Positions 55,618 through 64,000 of a DNA stretch of 64,000 nt are shown here, one piece after another. The stretch comes from Segatella copri. GTDB taxonomy: Bacteria; Bacteroidota; Bacteroidia; Bacteroidales; Bacteroidaceae. Positions within the stretch are counted from its first letter, which is position 1. The number at the start of each line of letters is the position of its first letter. The position numbers were made by a program, and so were the translations under genes. Below the pieces are notes generated by a model, which was not told the DNA's origin, did not search any database, and was given only the letters and a program-made list of their open reading frames with translations. The stretch is taken from assembly GCF_026015625.1 (NCBI RefSeq), contig NZ_JAPDVG010000001.1, forward strand, positions 2,056,001 to 2,120,000, given 5' to 3'.

Positions 55618-56976
55618 TTATTCCTGCATCATCTTGTTGAAATCTTCTACAGAAATCTCCTTTTCGTTGAGTTTTACAGCTGTTTTCAGAGCTGCAGCCA
55701 ACTTACGGTCGATAGAGCGATCTACAAGTGCATCTGTAGCGTCACCCTTCTTGAGGATTTCCTTAGCATAGTTCTCAATGTACTCCTCAGGAATGTTGTT
55801 CATACCATACTGAGCAAACTGAGCACGAGCTGCCTCCTTAGCTGTCTCCATCAGGTCATTGTCATCAACCTTGATATCCTGAGCCTTGATAAGCTGCTCC
55901 TTGATAAGATGCCATGTCAACTCCTTGATGCTCTCAGCATAGTTCTTCTCTACGAACTCCTCGCCCTTATCCTTGTTGTTAGCCAACATGATACGCTTCA
56001 AGAGTGCATCTGGGAACTGCAATTCACCTACCTTCTTCTCGCAGTGCTCGCGAACGTCGAGAATGAACTTATAATCTGAGTCGTTAACGAGCTGTGCCTT
56101 CAAGCCCTCTGCAATCTTAGCACGGAAAGCAGCCTCGTCCTTCACGTCAGTATCCTCACCGAGAACCTGCTTAAAGAGCTCTTCGTTGATTTCATGCTTC
56201 TTGAAACGCTGGATTTCTGTAATCTGGAAGCTGAACTCTGACTCCAAGTCCTTAACAGCTTCACGCTCAATCTTCAGGAGTGAAGAAACCTCAGTATCGT
56301 TCTCTGGATAAGCCTTCTTAGGGTTGAATGTGATTACATCACCGAGCTTAGCATCGTTAAAGAGATTCTTCTGCTCGTCAACCTTGATGTAGCTAGGCAT
56401 CAGGATAGCTCCCTCTACAGTGATACCACCTTCCTTGGTATTGCCATTTTCATCAAGCTCACGCAAGTCACCCTTCAAAAGGTCATTCTCCTCGTACTTC
56501 TCAGCCTTCTCATAGCTACCTGCACGCTGAGCGTACATATCAATCTGCTGATCGAGAATCTTATCATCAACTGTGATGTTATAATAATCAACCTTGTCGC
56601 GACCATTGAGAGTTACCTTGAACTCTGGAGCAACAGCGATATCAAACATAAATGTGAAAGAAGTACCATTCTCCAAGTCAGCTGGCTCCTGCTTCTCTGA
56701 TGGGAGAGGCTCACCGAGCATCTGGATATTGTTGTCCTGTACATACTTGTAAATCTGCTGACCAACGAGCTTGTTGATAGCTTCCATTTTTACAGATGGA
56801 CCGAACTGACGCTTAATCATACCCATAGGAGCCTGACCAGGACGGAAACCTGGAACATTAGCCTTTTTACGATAATCTTTCAATGTCTTCTCGACATCAT
56901 TCTTGTAATCTTCCTCTTCGACAACGAGGGTCAAAAGACCATTAATCTTGTCAGGATTTTCAAATGAAATTTTCAT
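55618..56976 (-). CDS. tig: trigger factor
   Basis: A 452-residue ribosome-associated chaperone. The N-terminal domain has a variant of the ribosome-binding signature (VPGFRPGQAPMGMIKRQFG); the middle part (about 150-245) is the FKBP-like region, somewhat reduced as in other Bacteroidota; the C-terminal part is helical. It binds nascent chains at the tunnel exit and probably shares clients with ClpXP, whose genes follow. Confidence 0.95.
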   Translation of the reverse strand: MKISFENPDKINGLLTLVVEEEDYKNDVEKTLKDYRKKANVPGFRPGQAPMGMIKRQFGPSVKMEAINKLVGQQIYKYVQDNNIQMLGEPLPSEKQEPADLENGTSFTFMFDIAVAPEFKVTLNGRDKVDYYNITVDDKILDQQIDMYAQRAGSYEKAEKYEENDLLKGDLRELDENGNTKEGGITVEGAILMPSYIKVDEQKNLFNDAKLGDVITFNPKKAYPENDTEVSSLLKIEREAVKDLESEFSFQITEIQRFKKHEINEELFKQVLGEDTDVKDEAAFRAKIAEGLKAQLVNDSDYKFILDVREHCEKKVGELQFPDALLKRIMLANNKDKGEEFVEKNYAESIKELTWHLIKEQLIKAQDIKVDDNDLMETAKEAARAQFAQYGMNNIPEEYIENYAKEILKKGDATDALVDRSIDRKLAAALKTAVKLNEKEISVEDFNKMMQE

Positions 56977-57052
56977 CTTGATATTTGTTATTTTATTATT
57001 GTTAATATTTTCTTTAATTCTACAGTTTTCGTGTATAACCGCAATTGGCTTG

Positions 57053-57060
57053 CAAAATTA
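57053..57060 (-). promoter_or_regulatory. -7 promoter element of tig
   Basis: Minus-strand TAATTTTG, 77 bases before the tig start. No other feature is seen between tig and lptB. Confidence 0.55.
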
Positions 57061-57108
57061 CACATTTTTAATGGATATACCTAATATATAAGAGAAAAAA
57101 ATGATTTT

Positions 57109-57933
57109 TTAACCATCAGTCGCTGCTTCTTTGGCTCTTTTTTGCTCATCTATGAGCTGAAAGTCCTTCTTTCTGAGCACAAAACTGTTACTCAGATACT
57201 TTTCGCGCACAATCTTATTCTCTGCCAATTCCTCAGGTTTGCCCTGAAAAAGGATTTTACCTTCGAACAGCAGATAGGCTCTGTCTGTAATGGTCAGAGT
57301 CTCCTGTACATTATGGTCGGTAATCAAAATACCGATATTGCGATACTTCAACTGCCATACAATATGCTGAATATCTTCTACCGCAATAGGGTCAACACCA
57401 GCAAATGGCTCATCGAGCATGATAAACTTAGGGTCTATAGCCAGGCAACGGGCTATCTCTGTACGGCGACGCTCACCTCCGGAAAGCTGGTCACCCTTGT
57501 TCTTGCGAACCTTATTAAGACGAAACTCGCTAATAAGACTCTCTAACTTCTGCAACTGATAACTACGTGGTTTTCCTGTCATTTCCAAGACTGAAAGTAT
57601 ATTGTCCTCAACACTCATCTTGCGGAAAACACTGGCCTCCTGAGGCAGGTATCCGATTCCCGCACGGGCACGTTTGTATACAGGAAAATCAGTAATTTCC
57701 TGATCTCCCAGAAAGACATGTCCCTCATTAGGCACAACAAGTCCAGTTGTCATATAGAAAGAAGTTGTCTTACCAGCACCATTAGGTCCCAGTAATCCCA
57801 CAATTTCTCCTTGCTTCACATTGATAGAAACTCCATTGGCAACCGTTCGTTTACCATAGCGCTTCACCAATCCCTCTGTTCGCAAAACCAGAGAATTCTG
57901 ATTTTGCTGTTCGTTATTGTTAATTTCGTCCAT
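57109..57933 (-). CDS. lptB: LPS export ABC transporter ATP-binding protein LptB
   Basis: A 274-residue ABC ATPase: Walker A ([16 protein letters not shown]), signature ([15 protein letters not shown]), Walker B ([13 protein letters not shown]) and the switch His ([10 protein letters not shown]). The LptB-type [15 protein letters not shown]-loop region is clear. A 20-residue N-terminal extension rich in Asn and Gln and a basic C-terminus are additions to the usual length of about 240. It powers lipopolysaccharide extraction with LptFG. It diverges from mlaE. Confidence 0.94.
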   Translation of the reverse strand: MDEINNNEQQNQNSLVLRTEGLVKRYGKRTVANGVSINVKQGEIVGLLGPNGAGKTTSFYMTTGLVVPNEGHVFLGDQEITDFPVYKRARAGIGYLPQEASVFRKMSVEDNILSVLEMTGKPRSYQLQKLESLISEFRLNKVRKNKGDQLSGGERRRTEIARCLAIDPKFIMLDEPFAGVDPIAVEDIQHIVWQLKYRNIGILITDHNVQETLTITDRAYLLFEGKILFQGKPEELAENKIVREKYLSNSFVLRKKDFQLIDEQKRAKEAATDG

Positions 57934-57951
57934 AATTAGCTAATTTGGCTG

Positions 57952-57959
57952 CAAAAATA
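57952..57959 (-). promoter_or_regulatory. -7 promoter element of lptB
   Basis: Minus-strand TATTTTTG, 19 bases before the lptB start codon, so the leader is very short. Confidence 0.5.
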
Positions 57960-58033
57960 CTAAAAATAAAGGAAATATCGCTTATAAAATCAAAAACTAT
58001 TCATAATATTGCAGTTTTTTAGAGGATTTTGGT

Positions 58034-58041
58034 TAATTTTG
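58034..58041 (+). promoter_or_regulatory. -7 promoter element of mlaE-mlaF
   Basis: Plus-strand TAATTTTG, 26 bases before the mlaE start and diverging from the lptB promoter. Confidence 0.6.
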
Positions 58042-58066
58042 CAGCAAAATTCAGTTTTATAATAGC

Positions 58067-58813
58067 ATGTTAATAGAAAAATGGCTTACCACCTTCGGTA
58101 AATATCTCATATTGATGGGACGTTCTTTTTCCCGTCCTGAGCGCATGCGCATGTTCTTGAAACAATACATCAAGGAGATGTCGCAATTGGGTATTGACTC
58201 TATTGGTATCGTTTTACTGATATCCTTCTTCATTGGAGCAGTTATCTGCATCCAGATGAAATTGAACATTCAGAGTCCATGGATGCCACGATGGGTTTCA
58301 GGTTACACCACTCGAGAAATCATGCTTTTGGAGTTCTCATCAAGTATCATGTGTCTGATTCTCGCAGGTAAAGTGGGCTCTAATATCGCTTCGGAGTTGG
58401 GAACAATGCGTGTCACCCAACAGATTGATGCCCTTGATATCATGGGAGTGAACTCTGCATGTTACCTCATTCTGCCTAAAATTCTCGGTTTGGTTACCAT
58501 CATGCCATTCCTGGTTATCTTCAGTTCTGGCATGGGTATCATCGGCGCCTATGGAACGGCATATATTGGGCATATCCTACCACCAGATGATCTGACACTC
58601 GGCTTGCAGCATTCATTTAACCAATGGTTTGTATGGATGAGCATTATCAAGAGCCTTTTCTTTGCATTCATCATTTCCAGCGTATCTTCTTATTTCGGTT
58701 ATACCGTAGAAGGTGGATCTGTTGAGGTTGGAAAATCGTCAACCGATGCTGTTGTCTGTTCTAGTGTTTTGATTCTGTTTTCAGATGTTTTCCTCACTCA
58801 AATTCTCTCGTAA
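58067..58813 (+). CDS. mlaE: MlaE-family lipid ABC transporter permease
   Basis: A 248-residue membrane protein with an N-terminal amphipathic helix and five or so hydrophobic segments. It carries the MlaE landmarks IGIVLLISFFIGAVICIQ, SNIASELGTMRVTQQIDALD and the DAVVCSSVLILFSDVFLTQI end. With MlaF and an MCE protein it moves phospholipids between the membranes. Its stop is three bases before the mlaF start. Confidence 0.92.
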   Translation: MLIEKWLTTFGKYLILMGRSFSRPERMRMFLKQYIKEMSQLGIDSIGIVLLISFFIGAVICIQMKLNIQSPWMPRWVSGYTTREIMLLEFSSSIMCLILAGKVGSNIASELGTMRVTQQIDALDIMGVNSACYLILPKILGLVTIMPFLVIFSSGMGIIGAYGTAYIGHILPPDDLTLGLQHSFNQWFVWMSIIKSLFFAFIISSVSSYFGYTVEGGSVEVGKSSTDAVVCSSVLILFSDVFLTQILS

Positions 58814-58816
58814 ACT

Positions 58817-59590
58817 ATGATAGAAGTTAGAAATCTCACCAAGTCGTTTGGCGACAAGGTTGTATTAGACAATATAAACGTCACCTTTGAAACAGGAAAG
58901 ACTAATTTGATAATCGGACAGAGCGGTTCCGGAAAGACCGTACTCATGAAGAATCTCGTAGGATTACTTCAGCCTACAAGTGGCGAAGTTCTCTACGATG
59001 ACCGTGACTTCACCCAGATGTCGAAAAAAGAAAAAGTTCTGATGCGCCGCGAGATGGGAATGATTTTCCAAAGCGCAGCCCTGTTCGACTCTTTGAATGT
59101 ACTTGAGAATGTCATGTTCCCACTTGATATGTTCTCTACTATGAATTACAGGGAACGCGTAAAACGGGCCCAGGAATGCCTTGACCGCGTCAATCTGATA
59201 GAGGCTCAGCAGAAATATCCTGGAGAAATCTCGGGTGGTATGCAGAAACGAGTAGCTATTGCACGTGCCATCGTAATGAATCCAAAATACTTGTTCTGCG
59301 ATGAGCCAAACTCAGGTTTGGATCCAAAGACCTCACTTGTGATAGATGAACTGCTTTCAGGCATCACCAAAGACTATAATATGACTACCATCATCAACAC
59401 CCATGACATGAATTCGGTGATGGGCATTGGTGAAAACATCTGCTTTATCTACCAAGGTCATAAAGAATGGCAAGGCAACAAAGATGAAGTGATGACCTCA
59501 ACAAACGAGAAACTCAACGATTTAGTCTTTGCTTCCGATCTCTTCCGCAAAGTAAAGGAGGTGGAGCTGGAAGAAGCTAAAAACAAATAA
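58817..59590 (+). CDS. mlaF: MlaF-family lipid ABC transporter ATP-binding protein
   Basis: A 257-residue ABC ATPase: Walker A (IGQSGSGKTVLMKN), signature (ISGGMQKRVAIARA), Walker B (YLFCDEPNSGLDP) and switch His (INTHDMNSVMG). It pairs with the permease directly upstream. No MCE substrate-binding gene follows; a terminator ends the unit, so the MCE partner must be elsewhere. Confidence 0.93.
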   Translation: MIEVRNLTKSFGDKVVLDNINVTFETGKTNLIIGQSGSGKTVLMKNLVGLLQPTSGEVLYDDRDFTQMSKKEKVLMRREMGMIFQSAALFDSLNVLENVMFPLDMFSTMNYRERVKRAQECLDRVNLIEAQQKYPGEISGGMQKRVAIARAIVMNPKYLFCDEPNSGLDPKTSLVIDELLSGITKDYNMTTIINTHDMNSVMGIGENICFIYQGHKEWQGNKDEVMTSTNEKLNDLVFASDLFRKVKEVELEEAKNK

Positions 59591-59603
59591 AACAGTATCG
59601 TTC

Positions 59604-59645
59604 AAAAAAAGCCATCAGCCCAGAAACTGGCTGATGGCTTTTTTA
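59604..59645. terminator. bidirectional terminator between mlaF and the lipoprotein gene
   Basis: AAAAAAA, GCCATCAGCC, eight-base loop, GGCTGATGGC, TTTTTT. It serves the converging mlaF and lipoprotein genes. Confidence 0.9.
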
Positions 59646-59659
59646 TTACAAAATAAATA

Positions 59660-60058
59660 CTATCTCATTTTCCAGGCATCCTTTACCTCTACCATAGGTA
59701 CCACAATCTGTTCTTTAGTACTGTCACCATACACCACTTGCAAAAAAACATCAGCAACATGATGCGCTGTATCAGCTTTTGCATTCAGAACATTCACCTT
59801 AACCATACCTTTATGTTCATCTTGCTGCTGCTCAACAAACATTTTGGCATTCATCAGCAATTGATCCTGATAGCCATTTGGCAACCGATAAGGTTGATTG
59901 TAACCATCTACAAACTCCTTATACTTGCCCTCTAAAAGCAAATCATAATATCCCTTGGCTGCAATACCTGCAAGATAGCCAGGATCAGATTTTTCCTCCC
60001 CACAGGAAGAAAAAAACAATCCCATCACGAATATCATAAAAATCAAAAGTTTCTTCAT
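59660..60058 (-). CDS. small lipoprotein (DUF4878-like)
   Basis: A 132-residue lipoprotein with lipobox (VMGLFFSSCGEEKSD) and a small NTF2-like domain (AAKGYYDLLLEGKYKEFVDG ... VPMVEVKDAWKMR) as in DUF4878 proteins. Function unknown. It follows der by about 40 bases and may share its transcript. Confidence 0.78.
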   Translation of the reverse strand: MKKLLIFMIFVMGLFFSSCGEEKSDPGYLAGIAAKGYYDLLLEGKYKEFVDGYNQPYRLPNGYQDQLLMNAKMFVEQQQDEHKGMVKVNVLNAKADTAHHVADVFLQVVYGDSTKEQIVVPMVEVKDAWKMR

Positions 60059-60097
60059 TTTTATACACTTTGATTCTGCATTCTTCGCTTCATTTAT

Positions 60098-61411
60098 TTA
60101 CTTCTGACGAATGAAGACGTTGATAGGACAGCCATGTAATGACCAGTTCTCACGAATCTTATTCTCCAGGAAACGGCGATAGTTCTCCTTGACATACTGA
60201 GGCAAGTTTGCATAGAACACAAACGAAGGAATCGTTGTATTAGGCAACTGGGTGCAATACTTAATTTTGATATACTTACCCTTTATGCTCTGTGGAGGAT
60301 ATGCCTCGATAATAGGTAACATCACCTCATTCAACTTAGAAGTTCCAATATGAGCCTTACGGTTCTGGTAAACTTCCTTGGCTGTTTCCAATACTCGGAA
60401 AATACGCTGCTTAGTCAAGGCTGAAGCAAAGATGATAGGAAAGTCTACGAATGGAGCCATACGCTTACGGATTGCATTTTCAAAAGTATCAATTACCTTC
60501 TGATTCTTCTCCTCAACCAAATCCCATTTGTTTACTACAACCACCAGACTCTTGTTGTTCTTCTGAATCAACTGGAAGATGTTCATATCCTGGGTTTCGA
60601 TACCACGGGTAGCATCAAGCATCAGGATGCAGACATCACTATTCTCGATGGCACGGATAGAACGCATCACAGAATAGAATTCCAAGTCTTCGCTTACCTT
60701 GTTCTTACGACGGATACCAGCTGTATCAACCAGATAAAAATCGAAACCAAACTTATCGTATCTGGTATAGATACTATCACGTGTAGTACCAGCAATTTCT
60801 GTCACGATATTACGATCCTCACCGATAAAAGCATTGATAATGCTACTCTTACCAGCATTCGGACGACCTACTACCGCAAAACGAGGAATATCTTCTTCGA
60901 TTGCCTCCTCAGGATTGTCCTGAAGTTTGTCCAGAATCATATCAAGCAAATCACCAGTACCACCACCTGTAGCTGCACTGATACACTGGGGATCCCCCAA
61001 GCCTAACTTGTAGAACTCAGCAGCCTGATAATACTCTGCGCTGTTATCAACCTTGTTAGCAACAAGGATAACAGGCAATTTGGCACGACGCAAAATAAGC
61101 GCCACGTCCTCATCCCAATCAGTAAGGCCCGTGTTAACGTCTACCAGGAAGAGAACCAGGTCAGCCTCTTCGGTAGCAACAAGCACCTGCTTGCGGATAG
61201 CATCTTCAAAAATATCATCAGATTTTACAACCCAACCACCGGTATCAACAACAGAAAATTCTCTACCATTCCAACTGCACTTACCATACTGACGGTCACG
61301 AGTAGTACCGGCAGTATCACTAACGATAGCGCGACGTGATTGAGTCAAACGATTAAATAAAGTAGACTTACCCACATTAGGGCGTCCTACAATAGCTACT
61401 AAATTTGCCAT
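60098..61411 (-). CDS. der: ribosome biogenesis GTPase Der (EngA)
   Basis: A 437-residue protein with two GTPase domains: [14 protein letters not shown] with DTGG and NKVD, then [14 protein letters not shown] with DTAG and NKWD, and a C-terminal KH-like domain (YKEN-type [19 protein letters not shown]). It is needed for 50S assembly. The start codon follows a region of five possible hairpins, the last of which pairs with the only Shine-Dalgarno-like GGAGG. Confidence 0.96.
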   Translation of the reverse strand: MANLVAIVGRPNVGKSTLFNRLTQSRRAIVSDTAGTTRDRQYGKCSWNGREFSVVDTGGWVVKSDDIFEDAIRKQVLVATEEADLVLFLVDVNTGLTDWDEDVALILRRAKLPVILVANKVDNSAEYYQAAEFYKLGLGDPQCISAATGGGTGDLLDMILDKLQDNPEEAIEEDIPRFAVVGRPNAGKSSIINAFIGEDRNIVTEIAGTTRDSIYTRYDKFGFDFYLVDTAGIRRKNKVSEDLEFYSVMRSIRAIENSDVCILMLDATRGIETQDMNIFQLIQKNNKSLVVVVNKWDLVEEKNQKVIDTFENAIRKRMAPFVDFPIIFASALTKQRIFRVLETAKEVYQNRKAHIGTSKLNEVMLPIIEAYPPQSIKGKYIKIKYCTQLPNTTIPSFVFYANLPQYVKENYRRFLENKIRENWSLHGCPINVFIRQK

Positions 61412-61630
61412 AAACAGTCATTATCCTCCTTCCTTTTAGGAGGTATTCAAGGATGTGGTCTCTGCATCCAAGTTAATAATTTGCCGAAGCTGACCTTGCT
61501 CCGGCCCTCGCTCTTTTGGCGAGAGTCACTCCCTCGATTACATTCAGGGAGGAGTTATTTTAGTTGATAGTTTACAGTTGATAGTTTATAGTTAAAGGGC
61601 GTCTTTAAACTATTAACTCTTAACTATCAA
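61412..61630 (-). promoter_or_regulatory. highly structured leader between era and der
   Basis: On the minus strand, reading towards der, there is a long imperfect hairpin of about 25-base arms (61563-61628), then a series of short hairpins: CTCCCTGAA...CGAGGGAG, CTCTCGC...GAGCGAG, GCCGGAGC...GCTTCGGC, GGATG...CATCC and CCTCC...GGAGG (61425-61443). The last GGAGG lies 13 bases before the der ATG, so its pairing would hide a ribosome binding site. No reading frame fits. I do not recognise a known riboswitch. Confidence 0.5.
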
Positions 61631-62512
61631 TTATTCCGGATTATATCCAAAGGCATCAAGTTCTCTCTGAGAGCTGCGCCAATCCTTATCAACTTTTACG
61701 AAAGTCTCCAAGAAGATTTTCTTGTCGAAGAACTTTTCCAAAGCCTTACGACTCTCGGTATTCACCTTTTTCAATGCGATACCCTGGTGCCCGATGATGA
61801 TACCCTTTTGAGAATCACGTTCAACATAAATCACCGCATTAATGTGGATACGTTTTTCATCTTCCTTAAATCGCTCCACTCTTACCTCTACAGAATAAGG
61901 TATTTCCTTATCATAATAGAGCAAAATCTTTTCTCGGATAATCTCTGAAACGAAGAAACGGGCAGGCTTGTCTGTCAACTGATCCTTATCAAAGAAAGCA
62001 GGAGATTCCGGCAAGAGTTCCTTAATGCGCTTCAAGAGCATATCCGTTCCGAATTTATTCTTCGCTGAGATAGGAAGAATCTCTGCATTAGGCAACAAAG
62101 AGTGCCATTTTTCAACAATATCACCCAACTTCTTCGGATCACTCTGATCAATCTTGTTGATGAGCAAGAGTACAGGAATCTGCATTTTCTTAACCTTTTC
62201 CAAGAATTCCATGTTCTTTTCAGGGTTTTCTATCACATCAGTCACATAAAGCAGCACATCTGCATCCGCCAATGCACTCTCAGAGAAGGCAAGCATCATC
62301 TCCTGCATCTTGTAATTAGGCTTCAAAACACCAGGAGTATCAGAAAATACAATCTGCATATCATCAGTATTCACAATACCCATGATACGATGACGGGTTG
62401 TCTGAGCCTTAAAAGTTGCAATACTAATACGTTCACCCACCAATTGATTCATCAAGGTACTTTTTCCCACATTAGGGTTACCTACTATATTAACGAAACC
62501 AGCTTTATGCAT
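61631..62512 (-). CDS. era: GTPase Era
   Basis: A 293-residue protein with one GTPase domain ([22 protein letters not shown]) and a C-terminal KH domain (GIIIGHQGIALKKVNTESRK). It binds the 3' end of 16S rRNA during 30S maturation. Normal length. It lies between fabH upstream and der downstream, a common Bacteroidales arrangement. Confidence 0.96.
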   Translation of the reverse strand: MHKAGFVNIVGNPNVGKSTLMNQLVGERISIATFKAQTTRHRIMGIVNTDDMQIVFSDTPGVLKPNYKMQEMMLAFSESALADADVLLYVTDVIENPEKNMEFLEKVKKMQIPVLLLINKIDQSDPKKLGDIVEKWHSLLPNAEILPISAKNKFGTDMLLKRIKELLPESPAFFDKDQLTDKPARFFVSEIIREKILLYYDKEIPYSVEVRVERFKEDEKRIHINAVIYVERDSQKGIIIGHQGIALKKVNTESRKALEKFFDKKIFLETFVKVDKDWRSSQRELDAFGYNPE

Positions 62513-62573
62513 AAAAAATTGAATTTAGCAAAATTTTACTATCAAGAAGTTAAGCTCTATTGTTTTTAAGCTA

Positions 62574-62624
62574 AAGAAACGCATCCTTACTTATTTATAG
62601 AGAAATAAGAAAGATGCGTTTCCT
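62574..62624 (-). terminator. terminator after fabH
   Basis: Minus strand: GGAAACGCATC, 27-base loop with an inner stem, GATGCGTTTC, then TTTAG. It separates the rpmF-fabH unit from era. Confidence 0.65.
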
Positions 62625-62658
62625 TATATAGATTATTATTCTATCCTATTTTTATAGA

Positions 62659-63672
62659 TTACTTTCCGTAAGCAGCGCCATCATACGCCCACTTATAGAA
62701 AGAAGCGCCATGTACAAATCCTGCACCAAATGCTGTGAAGATGACGTTATCGCCCTTCTTCAATTGGCTTTCAGCATCCCAGAGTGCCAATGGGATTGTT
62801 GCTGCACTAGTATTTCCATAATGATCGATGTTTACAACCACCTTATCAAGTGGAATTCCAGCACGCTTGGTTACTGCCTCGATAATACGGAGATTAGCCT
62901 CGTGAGGAATTACCCAGTTCACATCATCAGCCTTCAGATTGTTCATTTCCATGATCTTCATCACGTCGTTGCTCATATCTGTTACTGCGTAACGGAATAC
63001 AGTACGACCTTCCTGATAAAGATAGTGCAGGCGATGATCAACTGTAAAATGTGATGGAGGGCAAACAGAACCACCAGCCTTCATGTGAAGGAAAGGCAAA
63101 CCTTGTCCATCTGTACGAAGGTATGAGTTCTGAACACCAACGTTCTCCTCTTCAGTTGCCTCCACCAAAACCGCACCTGCTCCATCTCCGAAGAGAACAC
63201 AAGTAGCACGGTCTGTGTAATCTACCAATGAAGACATCTTGTCAGCACCAATCACAATAATCTTCTTGTATCTACCACTCTGAATCATGCTTGCAGCAAC
63301 ATCAAGGGTATACAAGAATCCACAGCAAGCTGCAGAGAAGTCAAATGCAAAAGCATTCTTCAAGCCCAGCTTACCGAGGACGATAGATGCTGTAGAAGGG
63401 AACTTGTAGTCAGGTGTCGTGGTTGTTACAATCAGTGCATCGATTGTATCAGGATCAACGCCAGTCTTCTGAATCAACTGCTTGGCAGCTTTACGCGCCA
63501 GATAGCTGGTTCCGAGGCCTTCCTCTGTAAGGATGCGGCGCTCTTTGATACCCACACGGGTGGTAATCCACTCATCTGTAGTATCTACCATGCGAGACAA
63601 TTCCTCGTTGTTGAGGATATAGTCTGGCACGTAGCCACCGACACCTGTAATTACAGCATTAATTTTACCCAT
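62659..63672 (-). CDS. fabH: beta-ketoacyl-ACP synthase III
   Basis: A 337-residue KASIII with the triad Cys (DFSAACCGFLYTLD), His (VIPHEANLRIIEAV) and Asn (DHYGNTSAATIPLAL). It condenses acetyl-CoA or branched acyl-CoA with malonyl-ACP to begin fatty acid synthesis. The start codon overlaps the rpmF stop by one base (TAATG). The DUF177-rpmF-fabH order is widely conserved. Confidence 0.96.
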   Translation of the reverse strand: MGKINAVITGVGGYVPDYILNNEELSRMVDTTDEWITTRVGIKERRILTEEGLGTSYLARKAAKQLIQKTGVDPDTIDALIVTTTTPDYKFPSTASIVLGKLGLKNAFAFDFSAACCGFLYTLDVAASMIQSGRYKKIIVIGADKMSSLVDYTDRATCVLFGDGAGAVLVEATEEENVGVQNSYLRTDGQGLPFLHMKAGGSVCPPSHFTVDHRLHYLYQEGRTVFRYAVTDMSNDVMKIMEMNNLKADDVNWVIPHEANLRIIEAVTKRAGIPLDKVVVNIDHYGNTSAATIPLALWDAESQLKKGDNVIFTAFGAGFVHGASFYKWAYDGAAYGK

Positions 63673-63857
63673 TATTCAGCTGCTTCCTTAACGATTGCAA
63701 CCTTACCACGATAGTAACCGCAAGTAGGGCAAACAGTGTGGTATACATAGTATGCACCACAGTTAGGGCAAACTGCCAATGTAGGAGCTACTGCCTTATC
63801 ATGAGTTCTTCTCTTAAGTGTACGTGTCTTTGACTGTCTTCTTTTAGGATGTGCCAT
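63672..63857 (-). CDS. rpmF: 50S ribosomal protein L32
   Basis: A 61-residue zinc-ribbon form: MAHPKRRQSKTRTLKRRTHD and CPNCGAYYVYHTVCPTCGYY with four Cys. It is coupled to fabH by a one-base overlap and preceded by the DUF177 gene. Confidence 0.97.
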   Translation of the reverse strand: MAHPKRRQSKTRTLKRRTHDKAVAPTLAVCPNCGAYYVYHTVCPTCGYYRGKVAIVKEAAE

Positions 63858-63885
63858 AATTTTTAAATGTTTAAAATTTTAATTT

Positions 63886-64000
63886 TTATTTTTTCAATTT
63901 CAATAGAGCTTCCCAGCGTGGATCTACAGTTTCCTCTTCTTCCTCACCGCTTCGGGCGGCAGAATGCTTATTGAGCTTTTCAATCATAGCAGGGTTGCAT
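63886..64000 (-). CDS. DUF177 (YceD-like) protein, 3' end only
   Basis: The last 38 codons before the window edge read KLNKHSAARSGEEEEETVD and PRWEALLKLKK, the C-terminal PRWxxL motif of DUF177 proteins, which regularly precede rpmF. The plant homologue acts in 23S rRNA accumulation; the bacterial role is less clear. The start is outside the window. Confidence 0.85.
   Translation of the reverse strand, partial: CNPAMIEKLNKHSAARSGEEEEETVDPRWEALLKLKK

Overview
The window looks like the chromosome of a gut Bacteroidota close to Prevotella/Segatella copri. Supporting signs are the many Bacteroidota promoters (TAnnTTTG about 7 bases before the transcription start), lipoproteins of the TSCKDYDDD type, OmpA-like proteins, a VorB/ferredoxin pair, and IS110, IS66 and IS3 elements typical of that group. 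The species name is inference; no 16S gene is present.

Layout. 1-7,900 (minus strand): end of a 2-oxoacid:ferredoxin oxidoreductase operon, a small TPR protein, a MATE exporter, two secreted DUF3857 proteins (one with a transglutaminase triad, one without) and trpS. 7,900-35,600: an accessory region dominated by two paralogous surface-protein loci in opposite orientation. 35,600-37,200: an AAA/PD-(D/E)XK protein. 37,300-64,000: housekeeping genes, mostly minus strand: asnS, rluB-like, purB, two tRNA-Val, an OmpA protein, mutL, a LptA/OstA-like protein, two parvulin-type isomerases, guaB, recQ, clpX, clpP, tig, lptB, then plus-strand mlaE-mlaF, then der, era, fabH, rpmF and a DUF177 gene cut by the window end.

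The accessory region. Two operons diverge from a central 8.1-kb segment. The left one (minus, 20344 down to 7906) encodes a large lipoprotein with a collagen-like stalk, a small lipoprotein, a secreted beta-sandwich protein and an OmpA protein. The right one (plus, 28965 to 35002) encodes a large lipoprotein with a coiled-coil-like stalk, a small lipoprotein, an OmpA twin and a DUF1573 lipoprotein. They share a 333-bp inverted repeat (20250-20582 and 28727-29059, two mismatches) covering the mRNA leader and signal peptide. The repeat ends on its outer side exactly at a 17-bp palindrome. A consensus promoter lies just outside the left copy; only a degenerate one lies outside the right copy. Between them is a tyrosine recombinase with the YxARHSW motif of Bacteroides DNA invertases, bracketed by two arrays of 22-bp repeats. 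I propose a surface-protein switch in which inversion moves the promoter from one operon to the other. The promoter-bearing left operon is now broken by an IS3 element and a pair of IS110 elements, while the right operon is intact.

The central segment has also collected an Abi_2/AbiF-type HEPN gene with a structured leader RNA between 70-bp direct repeats, a group II intron, and an IS66 element with a clear 8-bp target duplication. Copies of ompA, trpS-promoter and asnS sequence at 35056-35620 record further rearrangement next to the right operon.
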